Below are positions 17,995 to 26,627 of a DNA stretch of 53,646 nucleotides, one piece after another (the stretch's first letter is position 1; every line of letters begins with the position of its first letter). The notes below the pieces were generated by a model that was given only the letters and a program-made list of their open reading frames with translations, was not told where the DNA came from and made no database searches. The DNA is from Opitutia bacterium (lineage in GTDB: Bacteria > Verrucomicrobiota > Verrucomicrobiia > Opitutales > T3Sed10-336), in assembly GCA_003566885.1 (NCBI GenBank), contig PXBO01000070.1, positions 1 to 53,646 on the forward strand, read 5' to 3'. The position numbers and the translations under genes are program-made.

Positions 17995-19832
17995 TGAATT
18001 GCGGGTTCGAGACTGAAGGAATTACGGTAGTTGCCCCGGAATTCGCCATCGACGCGAATCCGGGTTTCCCAAAGGGTTTTTGTCGCGGTGCCACGGGTGG
18101 GCAAAGCGGTTCCCGCCGAGCCGTAGAGGGCTCCGACCGAAGGAGGGACCTCGGGCAAAAACTGACCTTCAACCGCCAGCCCGGGCGCGTCCTCCAGGAC
18201 CTTGATGAGAATTTCCTGGTGGGAATAGTGATCCCGCAGGCGATCGATCAGCTGGGAAAAATTCCGGGGCGTCGCGGCCCGCGCCTCCGACACGCCCCGG
18301 GCCGCCCGGGCGTCGCCGACAAAAAGGGTGAACCGCCCGTTTCCGGTCCTTTCCGGCAGGGGCACCCGCACGCGTTCCGTGGTGGCTTCACCGCGATGGT
18401 TGCGCAGCCGCAGAAGCATCTCCACTTCGCCGCCGGCGGGAAAACGTGTCCGGTTGAGCTGTACCCCGTCGAGTTGCGTCAGGAGCTGTTCGTCGAGGGA
18501 GGTTACCTCCACTTCAACCCGCGTAACCCGGGGAAAAACAAAGGGATTGGCGACGATTTGATCATACAGGAACAAGTGGTCGTAAGCCAGGACCAGCGGC
18601 GCCGAACTCCCCGCCGCCGCATCCCGCAGGATCAGAGGCTCCTCGCCCTCAATCTCGAAACGGGTCTCCACCACGAGAGTCTTCTCACCGCCGGCGGTTC
18701 TGGAATCGAGCAAGGACTCCATCAGGGCCATGGCGGAAATCAGCGGCGAATAAAATTCATCCTCGAAAATTTCTCCCCGGTAAGACTCGTCCTCCCCCAA
18801 ACGCCCCCGTACCCGCACCTCCATTTCCGTCACCGGCGCCGTCCGCCCGAGCGTGCCGGCAATGGCGCTGAGCCGGTCCTGGTGGATCGCTCCGATTACC
18901 GGCCCGGGATTGCTGAGCTTGAAGGAACTCTGAACCGACTGCACCACCGTCATGACTTCCGCCGGGGCCATGGGAATATCCACATCGCCTTCGCCGAAAA
19001 AGGAATGCCCGAACGCCAGGATGCGATCCCCCATGCGGTGGGTGACCGTACCCGTGCCGGCAAAAGTGAAATCACCGGTCATGAGCATACCCGCCACGGC
19101 GGAACCCGGCTTCAACTCCAGGTCGATATCGCCCCGCGCCCGCCCCATCGGCGCGGCTTCCAATTGGATGCCGCGTTGACGAAACTCGCGTTCGAAGGCG
19201 GCCATCACCGAAGGAGATATTCCCGCGACAAAGAGAGGCGTCGGCAATGGCCGGATCGATTCGCGCACACGGTCGCGCGAGGGCAATGCGCCATCATCGA
19301 GCCATCGCCAGGCGCCGGACTCGATCATCTCGCGATCCGGCGGCTCGCTCCAGGCGCGCCGCAGCCCCCCCCGGTCCCCCGCCCGGCGGGCGATGGGCTC
19401 ACGATCTTCCCGTTCGGCCCAGTCCCAGACCTCCAGCATATCCTCGATCGGGGTGACGCCGATCAAAGCCTGTTCCTTGGCCCAGGTGAAACCGTACGCA
19501 TAGGCCCCCACGAGTTTCCCATCGATGTACACCGGACTGCCGCTCATGCCGGAAACCGGTCCGGTCACAAGACTGTGCTCATCCAGGGCTTCGCAGAGAA
19601 TCAGGGAACGCCGCGGGCCGAGGAAATTCACGCCCACCCCGACCACCTTGAGCGGGAACGATTCGATCTCGGTGCCCGAGATCACGGTGCGCCATTCCCC
19701 GAGCATCCCCGGCTCGACTTCGGAAAGCGGCATGATTTCCGGGAACTCATCCGCCGCGTGGATGAAAGGAGCGACAAGCAGGGCCAACAGCCCCGCCGGC
19801 AACAAAACGGATCGGCGCGGAAAAACGGTCAT
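17991..19832 (-). CDS. Exported SpoIVB-like (S55) serine peptidase family protein
   Basis: The 613-residue protein has a signal peptide (RRSVLLPAGLLALLVAPFIHA), then GMLGEWRTVISGTEI and the S55 nucleophile motif GMSGSP at residues 95-100, followed by VYIDGKLVGAYAYGF and GVTPIEDML. A second motif, LAFGHSFFGEGDVD, places a His near residue 276. In B. subtilis SpoIVB the His precedes the Ser; here the order is reversed, as in other S55-like proteins of non-sporulating bacteria (recalled, not searched). The start at 19832 is chosen for the signal peptide; the open frame extends upstream through repetitive non-coding sequence. The beta-propeller gene is translationally coupled downstream. The substrate is unknown. 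Confidence 0.75.
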   Translation of the reverse strand: MTVFPRRSVLLPAGLLALLVAPFIHAADEFPEIMPLSEVEPGMLGEWRTVISGTEIESFPLKVVGVGVNFLGPRRSLILCEALDEHSLVTGPVSGMSGSPVYIDGKLVGAYAYGFTWAKEQALIGVTPIEDMLEVWDWAEREDREPIARRAGDRGGLRRAWSEPPDREMIESGAWRWLDDGALPSRDRVRESIRPLPTPLFVAGISPSVMAAFEREFRQRGIQLEAAPMGRARGDIDLELKPGSAVAGMLMTGDFTFAGTGTVTHRMGDRILAFGHSFFGEGDVDIPMAPAEVMTVVQSVQSSFKLSNPGPVIGAIHQDRLSAIAGTLGRTAPVTEMEVRVRGRLGEDESYRGEIFEDEFYSPLISAMALMESLLDSRTAGGEKTLVVETRFEIEGEEPLILRDAAAGSSAPLVLAYDHLFLYDQIVANPFVFPRVTRVEVEVTSLDEQLLTQLDGVQLNRTRFPAGGEVEMLLRLRNHRGEATTERVRVPLPERTGNGRFTLFVGDARAARGVSEARAATPRNFSQLIDRLRDHYSHQEILIKVLEDAPGLAVEGQFLPEVPPSVGALYGSAGTALPTRGTATKTLWETRIRVDGEFRGNYRNSFSLEPAIQ

Positions 19833-19938
19833 GAAGGAGAAAGAGCTGGTTGATAAATTCCTAATGGAAAACACACACGAAAATCGAAAAAAATCAACCC
19901 TCGGAAAGGGGGTGGCCGGTAGCGGTTCATGGTTATTG

Positions 19939-19983
19939 GTAAATGGTGAATGGTTCGCGGGCAATTCACTTCCAACCATTTAC
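19939..19983. repeat. Nested inverted repeats upstream of the S55 peptidase gene
   Basis: GTAAATGGT (19939-19947) pairs with ACCATTTAC (19975-19983), and inside it GTGAAT (19946-19951) pairs with ATTCAC (19964-19969). The surrounding DNA also repeats TGGTTATTGG, TGGTGAATGG in a degenerate way. It lies in the 179-bp gap after the glcD-like gene. It may be a structured leader of the peptidase mRNA or a decayed repeat. Confidence 0.5.
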
Positions 19984-20011
19984 TCTGAACTTTCCATTTT
20001 TAACGTCCAAC

Positions 20012-21442
20012 TTACTTATGGTCCCAGGGGAGGCGGACCTTGAGGGGACGCTTTTTCCATACTTCCGTGACATCGAAAATCTTGCCCGGGTTCAGAATAT
20101 TATTGGGATCCAGGGCCTGCTTGACGGCACGCATGGCGGCAATCTCAGCCCGCCCGTGCTCCAGCGTCAGAAAGGGGGTCTTGGCAAGGCCGATCCCGTG
20201 TTCGCCGCTGATCGCGCCACCGAGCTCGATCACCTTTCGCATGAGGGCCCGCAGCGCTCGAAGGGCCCGGGTGGAAATATCGCGGTCGTCGCGGCGGTAC
20301 ATGATATTCACGTGGAAATTTCCATCCGCCGCGTGGCCGAAAGTGGCGATCGGCACCCCGGTCTCCCGGCTCAGGCGGCGGATAAAGGTCATCAGTTTGA
20401 CTTGGGAGCGCAGCGGAACCACCACGTCCTCATTCAACTTGCTGTCACCCAGCTCGAACATGGCGCCCGAACATTTCCGCCGGACCTCCCACAGCGCCTC
20501 CGTCTCCTTTTCGTCCGAAGCCTCCCTCACCGCCAGGGCGCGCGGTTGAACGATCTCCAGCAGCCGGCGCCGTTCGTCCCGCACCGCCGCGGGATGTCCG
20601 TCCAGCTCCATGAGCAGAACCGGGCGCCCGGCCTGTCCGGGGAAAACGCTTTCCCCGGTGGCGCTCTCCGCGCAGGCCACGCTCTCCCGATCGAGAAACT
20701 CCAGAATGGAGGGAATCAAACGCGCGGACAGAATCGCCTTCACCGTCCGCAAAGCGAGCGTTTCGTTAGCAAAGGACGCCAGGACGGTCCAACGGGAAGC
20801 CGGGAGGGGAATCAGGCGAAGCACCGCCTCGGTAATCACCCCGAGCGTCCCTTCGCTGCCGATCCACAGGTCACGCATGTTGTAACCGGCGGCATACTTA
20901 CGCAGGTCGCGACTCCAGGAAACGATTTCCCCGGTCGGCAAGACCCCGCGCAGGGCCAATACGTAGTCGCGGGTCACTCCGTACTTTCCGCCCCGCATGC
21001 CTCCGGCGTTGCAGGCGATATTGCCTCCGAGTGTGCCAAACTCCTTGGAAGACGGATCGGGAGGATAAAACCAGCCGCGGCGGGCCGCGGCCCGTTGCAA
21101 TTCACCGGTGCGCACACCGGACTGGACGTAGGCCATGCCGGCGGCACGGTCGACGCGAAGTTTCCTCCAACCGGAAAGGTCGAGGACCCAGCCCCCACGG
21201 ACCGGCGAAGCCGAGCCGGTGAGGGACGATCCGGCCCCGCGGGTGGTCACGGGAACCCGGTGACGATTGGCGTGGCGCAGCACCGTCGCGACGTCCTCCT
21301 CCGAACGCGGCTGGATCACGGCGTCCGGAGTCCACGCCAGTTTGCTGCCGTCGAAGGACGCCGCATGCCGGGCTTCGGCCCCGGTATCGACACAGGAACC
21401 GAGTTTTCGTTTTAGCGTACGAGTGGCTGCGGGCTCGCTCAT
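20012..21442 (-). CDS. glcD: FAD-linked oxidase, glycolate oxidase subunit GlcD type
   Basis: This 476-residue flavoprotein belongs to the GlcD / D-lactate dehydrogenase family, oxidising 2-hydroxy acids. The FAD-binding PCMH domain is seen as TRGAGSSLTGSASP and PDPSSKEFGTLGGNIACNAGG; the C-terminal FAD-oxidase domain shows FGHAADGNFHVNI and GAISGEHGIGL. ATG at 21442 is preferred over a TTG at 21478. It follows the BASS transporter gene after about 70 bases on the same strand, so transport and oxidation of an organic acid may be linked (inference). No GlcE or GlcF partner is nearby. The physiological substrate could be glycolate or D-lactate. Confidence 0.85.
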   Translation of the reverse strand: MSEPAATRTLKRKLGSCVDTGAEARHAASFDGSKLAWTPDAVIQPRSEEDVATVLRHANRHRVPVTTRGAGSSLTGSASPVRGGWVLDLSGWRKLRVDRAAGMAYVQSGVRTGELQRAAARRGWFYPPDPSSKEFGTLGGNIACNAGGMRGGKYGVTRDYVLALRGVLPTGEIVSWSRDLRKYAAGYNMRDLWIGSEGTLGVITEAVLRLIPLPASRWTVLASFANETLALRTVKAILSARLIPSILEFLDRESVACAESATGESVFPGQAGRPVLLMELDGHPAAVRDERRRLLEIVQPRALAVREASDEKETEALWEVRRKCSGAMFELGDSKLNEDVVVPLRSQVKLMTFIRRLSRETGVPIATFGHAADGNFHVNIMYRRDDRDISTRALRALRALMRKVIELGGAISGEHGIGLAKTPFLTLEHGRAEIAAMRAVKQALDPNNILNPGKIFDVTEVWKKRPLKVRLPWDHK

Positions 21443-21511
21443 AGGAGCCACCAGAACAAAAAACGAGGCCCGGGGCAATGTCCTGCTGATCTTCGCCCTG
21501 GAAAAGGAGTT

Positions 21512-22531
21512 TTACTCGCGCCGCCCGATCCGGCCCACGGCGGCTTCCGGATAAGAGACGCGGTAGTCTTTCCCAAAAAGCCGGCGATGCACCACGTCGT
21601 TGCGATAAACCTCCCAGTCAGCCCGTCCGATGCGACGGAAATAAAGCGTGACGAAGGAAGAAGTAATCACGATGAAGGTGGAATAGAGGATCGCCACCCA
21701 GAGCATCTGACTTTGCAGCGGTTCGCGAAAACTGAGCAAAATAATGGCGAAGGCGATGGGGCCGTTCTGAATTCCGGTTTCGAGCGAAACCGCCCGTTTG
21801 AAGCGCGGGGCCAACCGCACCAGGCCGGCCATCAGGTAACCGAAGAGGAAGCCGATCAACCCGACACAAACCGCGCCGGCGTAAATCCTCCAGGAGGTAT
21901 CCAAAAACAGGTTGGCGTGACGAATGGTCACCGAGCAGAGCAGAAAAAGGATCACCACGATCGCCATGAATCCGGCGGTATCTTCCGCTGTTTTGGCCCA
22001 GCCGGGAGAAATCCGCAGCAGAACCATTCCCGCGGCCACCGGCACCAGTACCAGCAACAGGGAAACGATGATGTTGAAGTACGGCATCACGAAACCGGTT
22101 TCGTCCCCCGCCGCCCGCAATTCCGCATCAATCTGTTCGCCGAAACCGGCAGCGTAAAGATCGAGCAATATCGGCATCATGATCAGAGCCAGCAGCGTCG
22201 AGGCCGCCGTCATCGATATGCTCAACGCGACCGAACCGCGGGCGAAATAGGCGAACATGTTGGAGGTGGTGCCTCCGGGGAGACAACCGATGAGAATCAA
22301 GGCAATGGCTTGGGCCGGCGGCAGTTGCAGCATGATGGCCAAACTGAAGGCGATCAGGGGCATCAAGCCGAACTGCGACAAAAACCCGATGAGGAGACCT
22401 TTCGGACGGTGCAGGGCGTTGCGAAAATCACCCGGGGTCAGGGTGGCGCCCATGCCGAACATGATGATCAGAATCATAATGGCGAGCAGGCCCTGCTCGA
22501 TCGGATTCAAAAGTTGCTGATCGATTTCCAT
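21512..22531 (-). CDS. Bile acid:sodium symporter (BASS) family transporter
   Basis: The 339-residue inner-membrane protein has about nine hydrophobic helices. The motif LIGCLPGGTTSNMFAYFARG in the first half is the BASS/SBF sodium-site signature, and the second repeat contains ETGIQNGPIAFAI. Family members move bile acids, pyruvate, pantothenate or other organic anions with Na+; which one applies here is not visible. Its start lies six bases after the stop of the acyl-CoA ligase gene, so the two are almost certainly co-transcribed. Confidence 0.88.
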   Translation of the reverse strand: MEIDQQLLNPIEQGLLAIMILIIMFGMGATLTPGDFRNALHRPKGLLIGFLSQFGLMPLIAFSLAIMLQLPPAQAIALILIGCLPGGTTSNMFAYFARGSVALSISMTAASTLLALIMMPILLDLYAAGFGEQIDAELRAAGDETGFVMPYFNIIVSLLLVLVPVAAGMVLLRISPGWAKTAEDTAGFMAIVVILFLLCSVTIRHANLFLDTSWRIYAGAVCVGLIGFLFGYLMAGLVRLAPRFKRAVSLETGIQNGPIAFAIILLSFREPLQSQMLWVAILYSTFIVITSSFVTLYFRRIGRADWEVYRNDVVHRRLFGKDYRVSYPEAAVGRIGRRE

Positions 22532-22537
22532 CGGTTT

Positions 22538-24508
22538 TCAACGCTCGCCGCGTTCGTACATGGAGTTAATCACGTCCCGGTACTTCTCCGCAACCACGTG
22601 ACGCTTGAGCTTGAACAGGCTGGTCAACTCGTCATCCGTGCTGAACGGCTCTTCCAGCAGGAAGAAAATATTGATGCGCTCGAATGACTTGAATCCCTCC
22701 CGTTCGGAGATTCTCTCCCGAATCGCCGTGAGCATCAGTGAACGGGCATTCCGATCGCGCGCCAGTTCTTTCCGGCTTTTCGCCTTGATCCCCTTTTCGG
22801 CAAACCCTTCCAAGGAAGGCACGATCAGCGCCGCCGGGGCTCGCCGGTCCTGCCCCACCACCATGCACTGGTCGACCAGCGGCGACTGCAGCATCCGCAT
22901 TTCGATCGGCCCCGGTTCCAGGTTCTCCCCGCTGGAGAGAACGACGGTTTCCTTGCAGCGACCGACGATTCGCAGACAGTCGTTAAAGGTCACCAGTCCG
23001 ATATCACCGGTATGCAGCCATCCGCCGCGCAAAGCCGCCTCGGTGGCGTCCGGGTTGCGGTAATACCCCTTCATCACCTGCGGACCGCGCACCACCACCT
23101 CGCCGCGCAAACCGCGGCCGCCATCCTTCCGCTCGGAATCCGGATAAAGGACGCGACCGGTATCGAGACAGAGGATACGAAGCTCCGTATCCGGGATAAC
23201 CGGACCTACGGTGCCGATCACCAGTTTCCCGGGCGTGCGCACAGCGATAACCGGCGACGATTCGGTCAGGCCGTAGCCTTCCAGCACCGGTATGCCGATG
23301 TAGTTGAAAAATTGATCCACTTCCCGGGATAACGCGCCCCCGCCCGACACCGATCCCTTGAAGGCTCCTCCGACCACCAACCGAAGCTTTTCCAGTACGG
23401 CGGCGTTGAAAAAACCGTACCAGGGCAGCAAAACGAACCAACGCACGGCGTGAAAAACCGCGAGCGCCGCCGTTTTCCCCTTGGACCGGTTTTTCAGATC
23501 CAGGGAGCATCCACAGAAGAAGAACACCGATTCCTTGTAGTAATGACTGAAGAAATACGCGGTGTGGAATAGAGCACGCCGCACCGGATGGGACTGCTTG
23601 ACTCCCTTGAGAATCCGCTGATGCACGCTCTCCCAGAGCCGGGGAGCGGAACCCATAAACGTGGGCTCCACGTCCTTCATATCCTCGGCCAGACTGCGCA
23701 CGCCGGAATAATAGGTGCAACAGCCGCGGCTGATGGCCAGCATTTCGAAGACCCGCTCGAAAATATGCCAGACCGGCAGGACCGATACGATCCGGTCGGT
23801 GCAGGAAACTTCCAGCGGTATCCGGTCCAACTGGGAAATCATGTTGGCATGGGTCAGCATCACCCCCTTCGGCTCTCCCGTCGTTCCCGAAGTGTAAATG
23901 AGAGTGAAGAGGTCATCCGGCCGCAGATCCTTCACCCGCTCCTCCACCCGCCGGTCCCCGCGCTTTCGCAATCCGCGCCCGTGCTCGAGGAGATCGGCCA
24001 GACGCCTGCAGCCTTCGGCCGGGTCCGCGCCTGGGTCGAGCACTATGATCTCCATCTCCCTGCCCGCGGACAGCTTCTCCCGGAGCGCCAGCAACCGATC
24101 CCGCAGGGAGGCGGTTTCCACGAACGCCACCCTCACCCGGGCATGGTCGAAGATGTATTCGATTTCGCGATCGGTCACGTCCGCGCCTCGCGGCACATCG
24201 GCGGCGCCGCACAACTGCACCCCGTAATCCGCCAATATCCATTCCAGACGATTGTCCCCCAACAAACCCACGTGACTGCGGGCCTCGACTCCGATGTCGA
24301 TGAGCGCGGTGGCCAGGCAAACCCCGCGATCGTAAAGCTCGCGAAAACTCACCGGTTCCCATTCAAGGGCCTTCTTACGGGTGGCGAAAGCCGGCATGTC
24401 GCCGAAGGTTTCCGCGGCCCGACGGTAAAGATCGGCCAGGTGGGAGCCGGTCAGACGGAAAGTCGGTGGCTGTTTGATACGAAAAGCGTTGAAAAAGGAT
24501 TTCGGCAA
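22538..24508 (-). CDS. Long-chain fatty acid-CoA ligase / AMP-forming synthetase
   Basis: This 656-residue ANL-family enzyme activates fatty acids through an acyl-AMP. The P-loop IYTSGTTGEPKGVML, the A5 motif GYGLTESSPV, LHTGDIG and the hinge IVGRCKE are all present. The segment between the P-loop and A5 resembles eukaryote-like long-chain ligases. An in-frame stop lies four codons upstream, so the TTG at 24508 is the most distal possible start; no strong ribosome site is visible. It is divergent from murE over a 70-base gap and leads the ligase-transporter-oxidase series. Confidence 0.88.
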   Translation of the reverse strand: MPKSFFNAFRIKQPPTFRLTGSHLADLYRRAAETFGDMPAFATRKKALEWEPVSFRELYDRGVCLATALIDIGVEARSHVGLLGDNRLEWILADYGVQLCGAADVPRGADVTDREIEYIFDHARVRVAFVETASLRDRLLALREKLSAGREMEIIVLDPGADPAEGCRRLADLLEHGRGLRKRGDRRVEERVKDLRPDDLFTLIYTSGTTGEPKGVMLTHANMISQLDRIPLEVSCTDRIVSVLPVWHIFERVFEMLAISRGCCTYYSGVRSLAEDMKDVEPTFMGSAPRLWESVHQRILKGVKQSHPVRRALFHTAYFFSHYYKESVFFFCGCSLDLKNRSKGKTAALAVFHAVRWFVLLPWYGFFNAAVLEKLRLVVGGAFKGSVSGGGALSREVDQFFNYIGIPVLEGYGLTESSPVIAVRTPGKLVIGTVGPVIPDTELRILCLDTGRVLYPDSERKDGGRGLRGEVVVRGPQVMKGYYRNPDATEAALRGGWLHTGDIGLVTFNDCLRIVGRCKETVVLSSGENLEPGPIEMRMLQSPLVDQCMVVGQDRRAPAALIVPSLEGFAEKGIKAKSRKELARDRNARSLMLTAIRERISEREGFKSFERINIFFLLEEPFSTDDELTSLFKLKRHVVAEKYRDVINSMYERGER

Positions 24509-24577
24509 ACGGAGGATTTACAGGGTTGACGCAGCAGTACGACGAGCGGTTCGGCAGGTCATGGAAAAACAGGGAGC

Positions 24578-26098
24578 ATGAACGGTGTGATCGAGGATTT
24601 CAAGCAATGGAAAAAGCCAAAGGCGATACATAAATCGCTGAGCGACATTGCGGTCGCCCTGGGATTGGCTACGGATGACCGCCCGGAATTTCGCGATACC
24701 ATCGTCAAGGGAGTGGAGTGCCGGCCTGATCGGGTGAAACCCGGCGATCTGTACGTCTGTGTCGACGAGTACCTGGTCTATAACCTGTGGCGCCGGGGTC
24801 GCGAATTCGCGGGCACCGCGGCAACAAACGGCGCGGTTGCGGTAATGACCGACCAACCGGTCCCCGACTGGAACGGTCCCCAGCTTGTTGTCCCGCGCCC
24901 CCGCGAGGCGCTGGGCCGGGTGGCCCGCGCGTTCTACGATGATCCGGACGCCTCGGTGGCCACGGTGGGCGTCACCGGGACAAACGGCAAAACCACCACC
25001 ACCCGTTTGCTGGCCCATGTCCTGCGCAAGACCCGCGGCGCCTGCGCCAGTATGGGCACGCTCGGCGTCGAGCTCGGAGGGAAGACGCTGGACCCGGGTG
25101 AATACACCACTCCGCTGGCGCCGGTGACCTACGACCGGCTGGGCCGCCTGCGCGACCTGGGCGTTCCCTATTCCGTCATGGAAGTCTCCTCCCACGGCCT
25201 GGCACTCGACCGCACGGAAGGGATTCGCTTCTCCGGCGCAATCCTGACCAACTTCTCGCGCGATCACCTTGATTTTCACGGCAGTCTGGACGCCTACGCC
25301 GCCGCCAAGCGACGGTTGTTTACGGCGCTTGAACCGGGAGCCTTCGCCGCGATCAACCGCGACACCGAACGCTTCAGCTCTTTCCAAGACGGCCTGCGAG
25401 CGCGGGTCGTGACCTACGGGCTTGGTTCGAACGCCGACTGGACCGCGGCGGAGGTGGCCTGCGGGCCGGACGGCTCCCGCTTCCTGGCAGCCTGGCGAGG
25501 CAACCGGTACCCGGTGGAAAGTCGCCTGGTGGGTCGATTTCAAACCTACAATATTCTCGCCGCCCTGGCCGCCGCAGTGGAATTGGGAGCCGCCCCGGAA
25601 GAGGCCGCGTCCGCGGTGGCGGATTTCGCCCCCGCCCCCGGAAGGATGGAAAGTTATCCCTTGCCCAACGGCGCCGTGGCCATCATCGATTTCGCCCATA
25701 ATCCGGACGGGCTTCGTCACCTCCTGGAAAACTGCCGCGCCCTGCTGCCCGGGAAGATGGTGGTGGTATTCGGCTGCGGGGGAGACCGGGACAAGGGGAA
25801 ACGCCCCCTGATGGGTCGAATCGCGTCGGAACGGGCCGACTCCTGCTGGATCACCTCCGACAACCCCCGCACCGAAGACCCCGCGACCATCGTCGCCGAG
25901 GTTCTGCAAGGCTGTGTTCCCGGCGCCCGCGTTCGGACTCTCACCGACCGGGCCACCGCCATCCGGGAAGCGTACGCCGAAACCGGACCGGGGGATGTGC
26001 TGGTCGTCGCCGGCAAGGGACACGAAACCTACCAGTTGGTTGGGGAATTCCGTCTTCCGTACAGCGACCGGGAGGAAATCCTGCGCCTGGCAACGTAA
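24578..26098 (+). CDS. murE: UDP-MurNAc-tripeptide synthetase (meso-DAP-adding)
   Basis: MurE adds the third residue to the peptidoglycan stem peptide in the cytoplasm using ATP. The 506-residue product shows the N-terminal UDP-binding domain, the ATP P-loop GVTGTNGKTTTTRLL at residues 131-145, the MEVSSHGLAL and NFSRDHLDFHG segments, and SDNPR at 427-431. SDNPR marks meso-diaminopimelate rather than lysine specificity, as expected of a Gram-negative wall. GGGAG lies right before the ATG. It stands outside a typical dcw cluster: hisI follows after 60 bases. Confidence 0.96.
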   Translation: MNGVIEDFKQWKKPKAIHKSLSDIAVALGLATDDRPEFRDTIVKGVECRPDRVKPGDLYVCVDEYLVYNLWRRGREFAGTAATNGAVAVMTDQPVPDWNGPQLVVPRPREALGRVARAFYDDPDASVATVGVTGTNGKTTTTRLLAHVLRKTRGACASMGTLGVELGGKTLDPGEYTTPLAPVTYDRLGRLRDLGVPYSVMEVSSHGLALDRTEGIRFSGAILTNFSRDHLDFHGSLDAYAAAKRRLFTALEPGAFAAINRDTERFSSFQDGLRARVVTYGLGSNADWTAAEVACGPDGSRFLAAWRGNRYPVESRLVGRFQTYNILAALAAAVELGAAPEEAASAVADFAPAPGRMESYPLPNGAVAIIDFAHNPDGLRHLLENCRALLPGKMVVVFGCGGDRDKGKRPLMGRIASERADSCWITSDNPRTEDPATIVAEVLQGCVPGARVRTLTDRATAIREAYAETGPGDVLVVAGKGHETYQLVGEFRLPYSDREEILRLAT

Positions 26099-26158
26099 CC
26101 GGCCCCGCTCCCTGCCCCTTGCCTTGACCCGGACGGCAATCGCGGTGAAAACGGAGAA

Positions 26159-26602
26159 ATGAACGCACACGCTTTTCCGGAAAGAACGGATAAAAAGGCC
26201 ATCGAAGAGGGCGACCTCATGCGACCCAAGTTCGATGAGCACGGCTTGATTCCCTGCATTACGGTGGACGCCGCCAGCAAGGACGTTCTCATGTTCGCGT
26301 ACATGAACGCGGAAGCCCTGAGACTTACTCTGACCACGGGGAAAGCGACCTACTTCAGCCGCAGCCGGAACAAACTGTGGATCAAGGGCGAGGAATCGGG
26401 GCTGGTGCAAAAGGTCAAGAACGTCCGTGTGGATTGCGACCAGGACGTGGTCATGATCGAGGTGGAAGTCACCGGCACCGGTTGTTGTCACCAGGGATTC
26501 CGTTCCTGTTTCTACCGGCGGGTCGCCGATCCGGAGAATCTTCGTCTGGAGTTCACCGACGAACGGGTCTTCGATCCCAAGGCGGTCTACAAAAAAGGGT
26601 GA
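26159..26602 (+). CDS. hisI: Phosphoribosyl-AMP cyclohydrolase
   Basis: HisI opens the adenine ring of phosphoribosyl-AMP in the third step of histidine synthesis. The 147-residue protein is the single-domain form, without a fused HisE. Metal-site motifs are visible: LWIKGEESG, DCDQD and CCHQGFRSCFYR, with the paired Cys that hold zinc. The ATG at 26159 has CGGAGAA upstream. The N-terminal ~20 residues are longer than the E. coli-type core, and an internal ATG at residue 21 (MRPKF) could be an alternative start. It is probably co-transcribed with murE. Confidence 0.95.
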   Translation: MNAHAFPERTDKKAIEEGDLMRPKFDEHGLIPCITVDAASKDVLMFAYMNAEALRLTLTTGKATYFSRSRNKLWIKGEESGLVQKVKNVRVDCDQDVVMIEVEVTGTGCCHQGFRSCFYRRVADPENLRLEFTDERVFDPKAVYKKG

Positions 26603-26627
26603 CGGAACCCGCGTCCCTCTTGGCAAC

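Noticed and set aside
17946-19853. A 635-codon plus-strand frame opposite the S55-like peptidase gene
   Set aside because: It has no domain or signal sequence and mirrors a well-supported gene.
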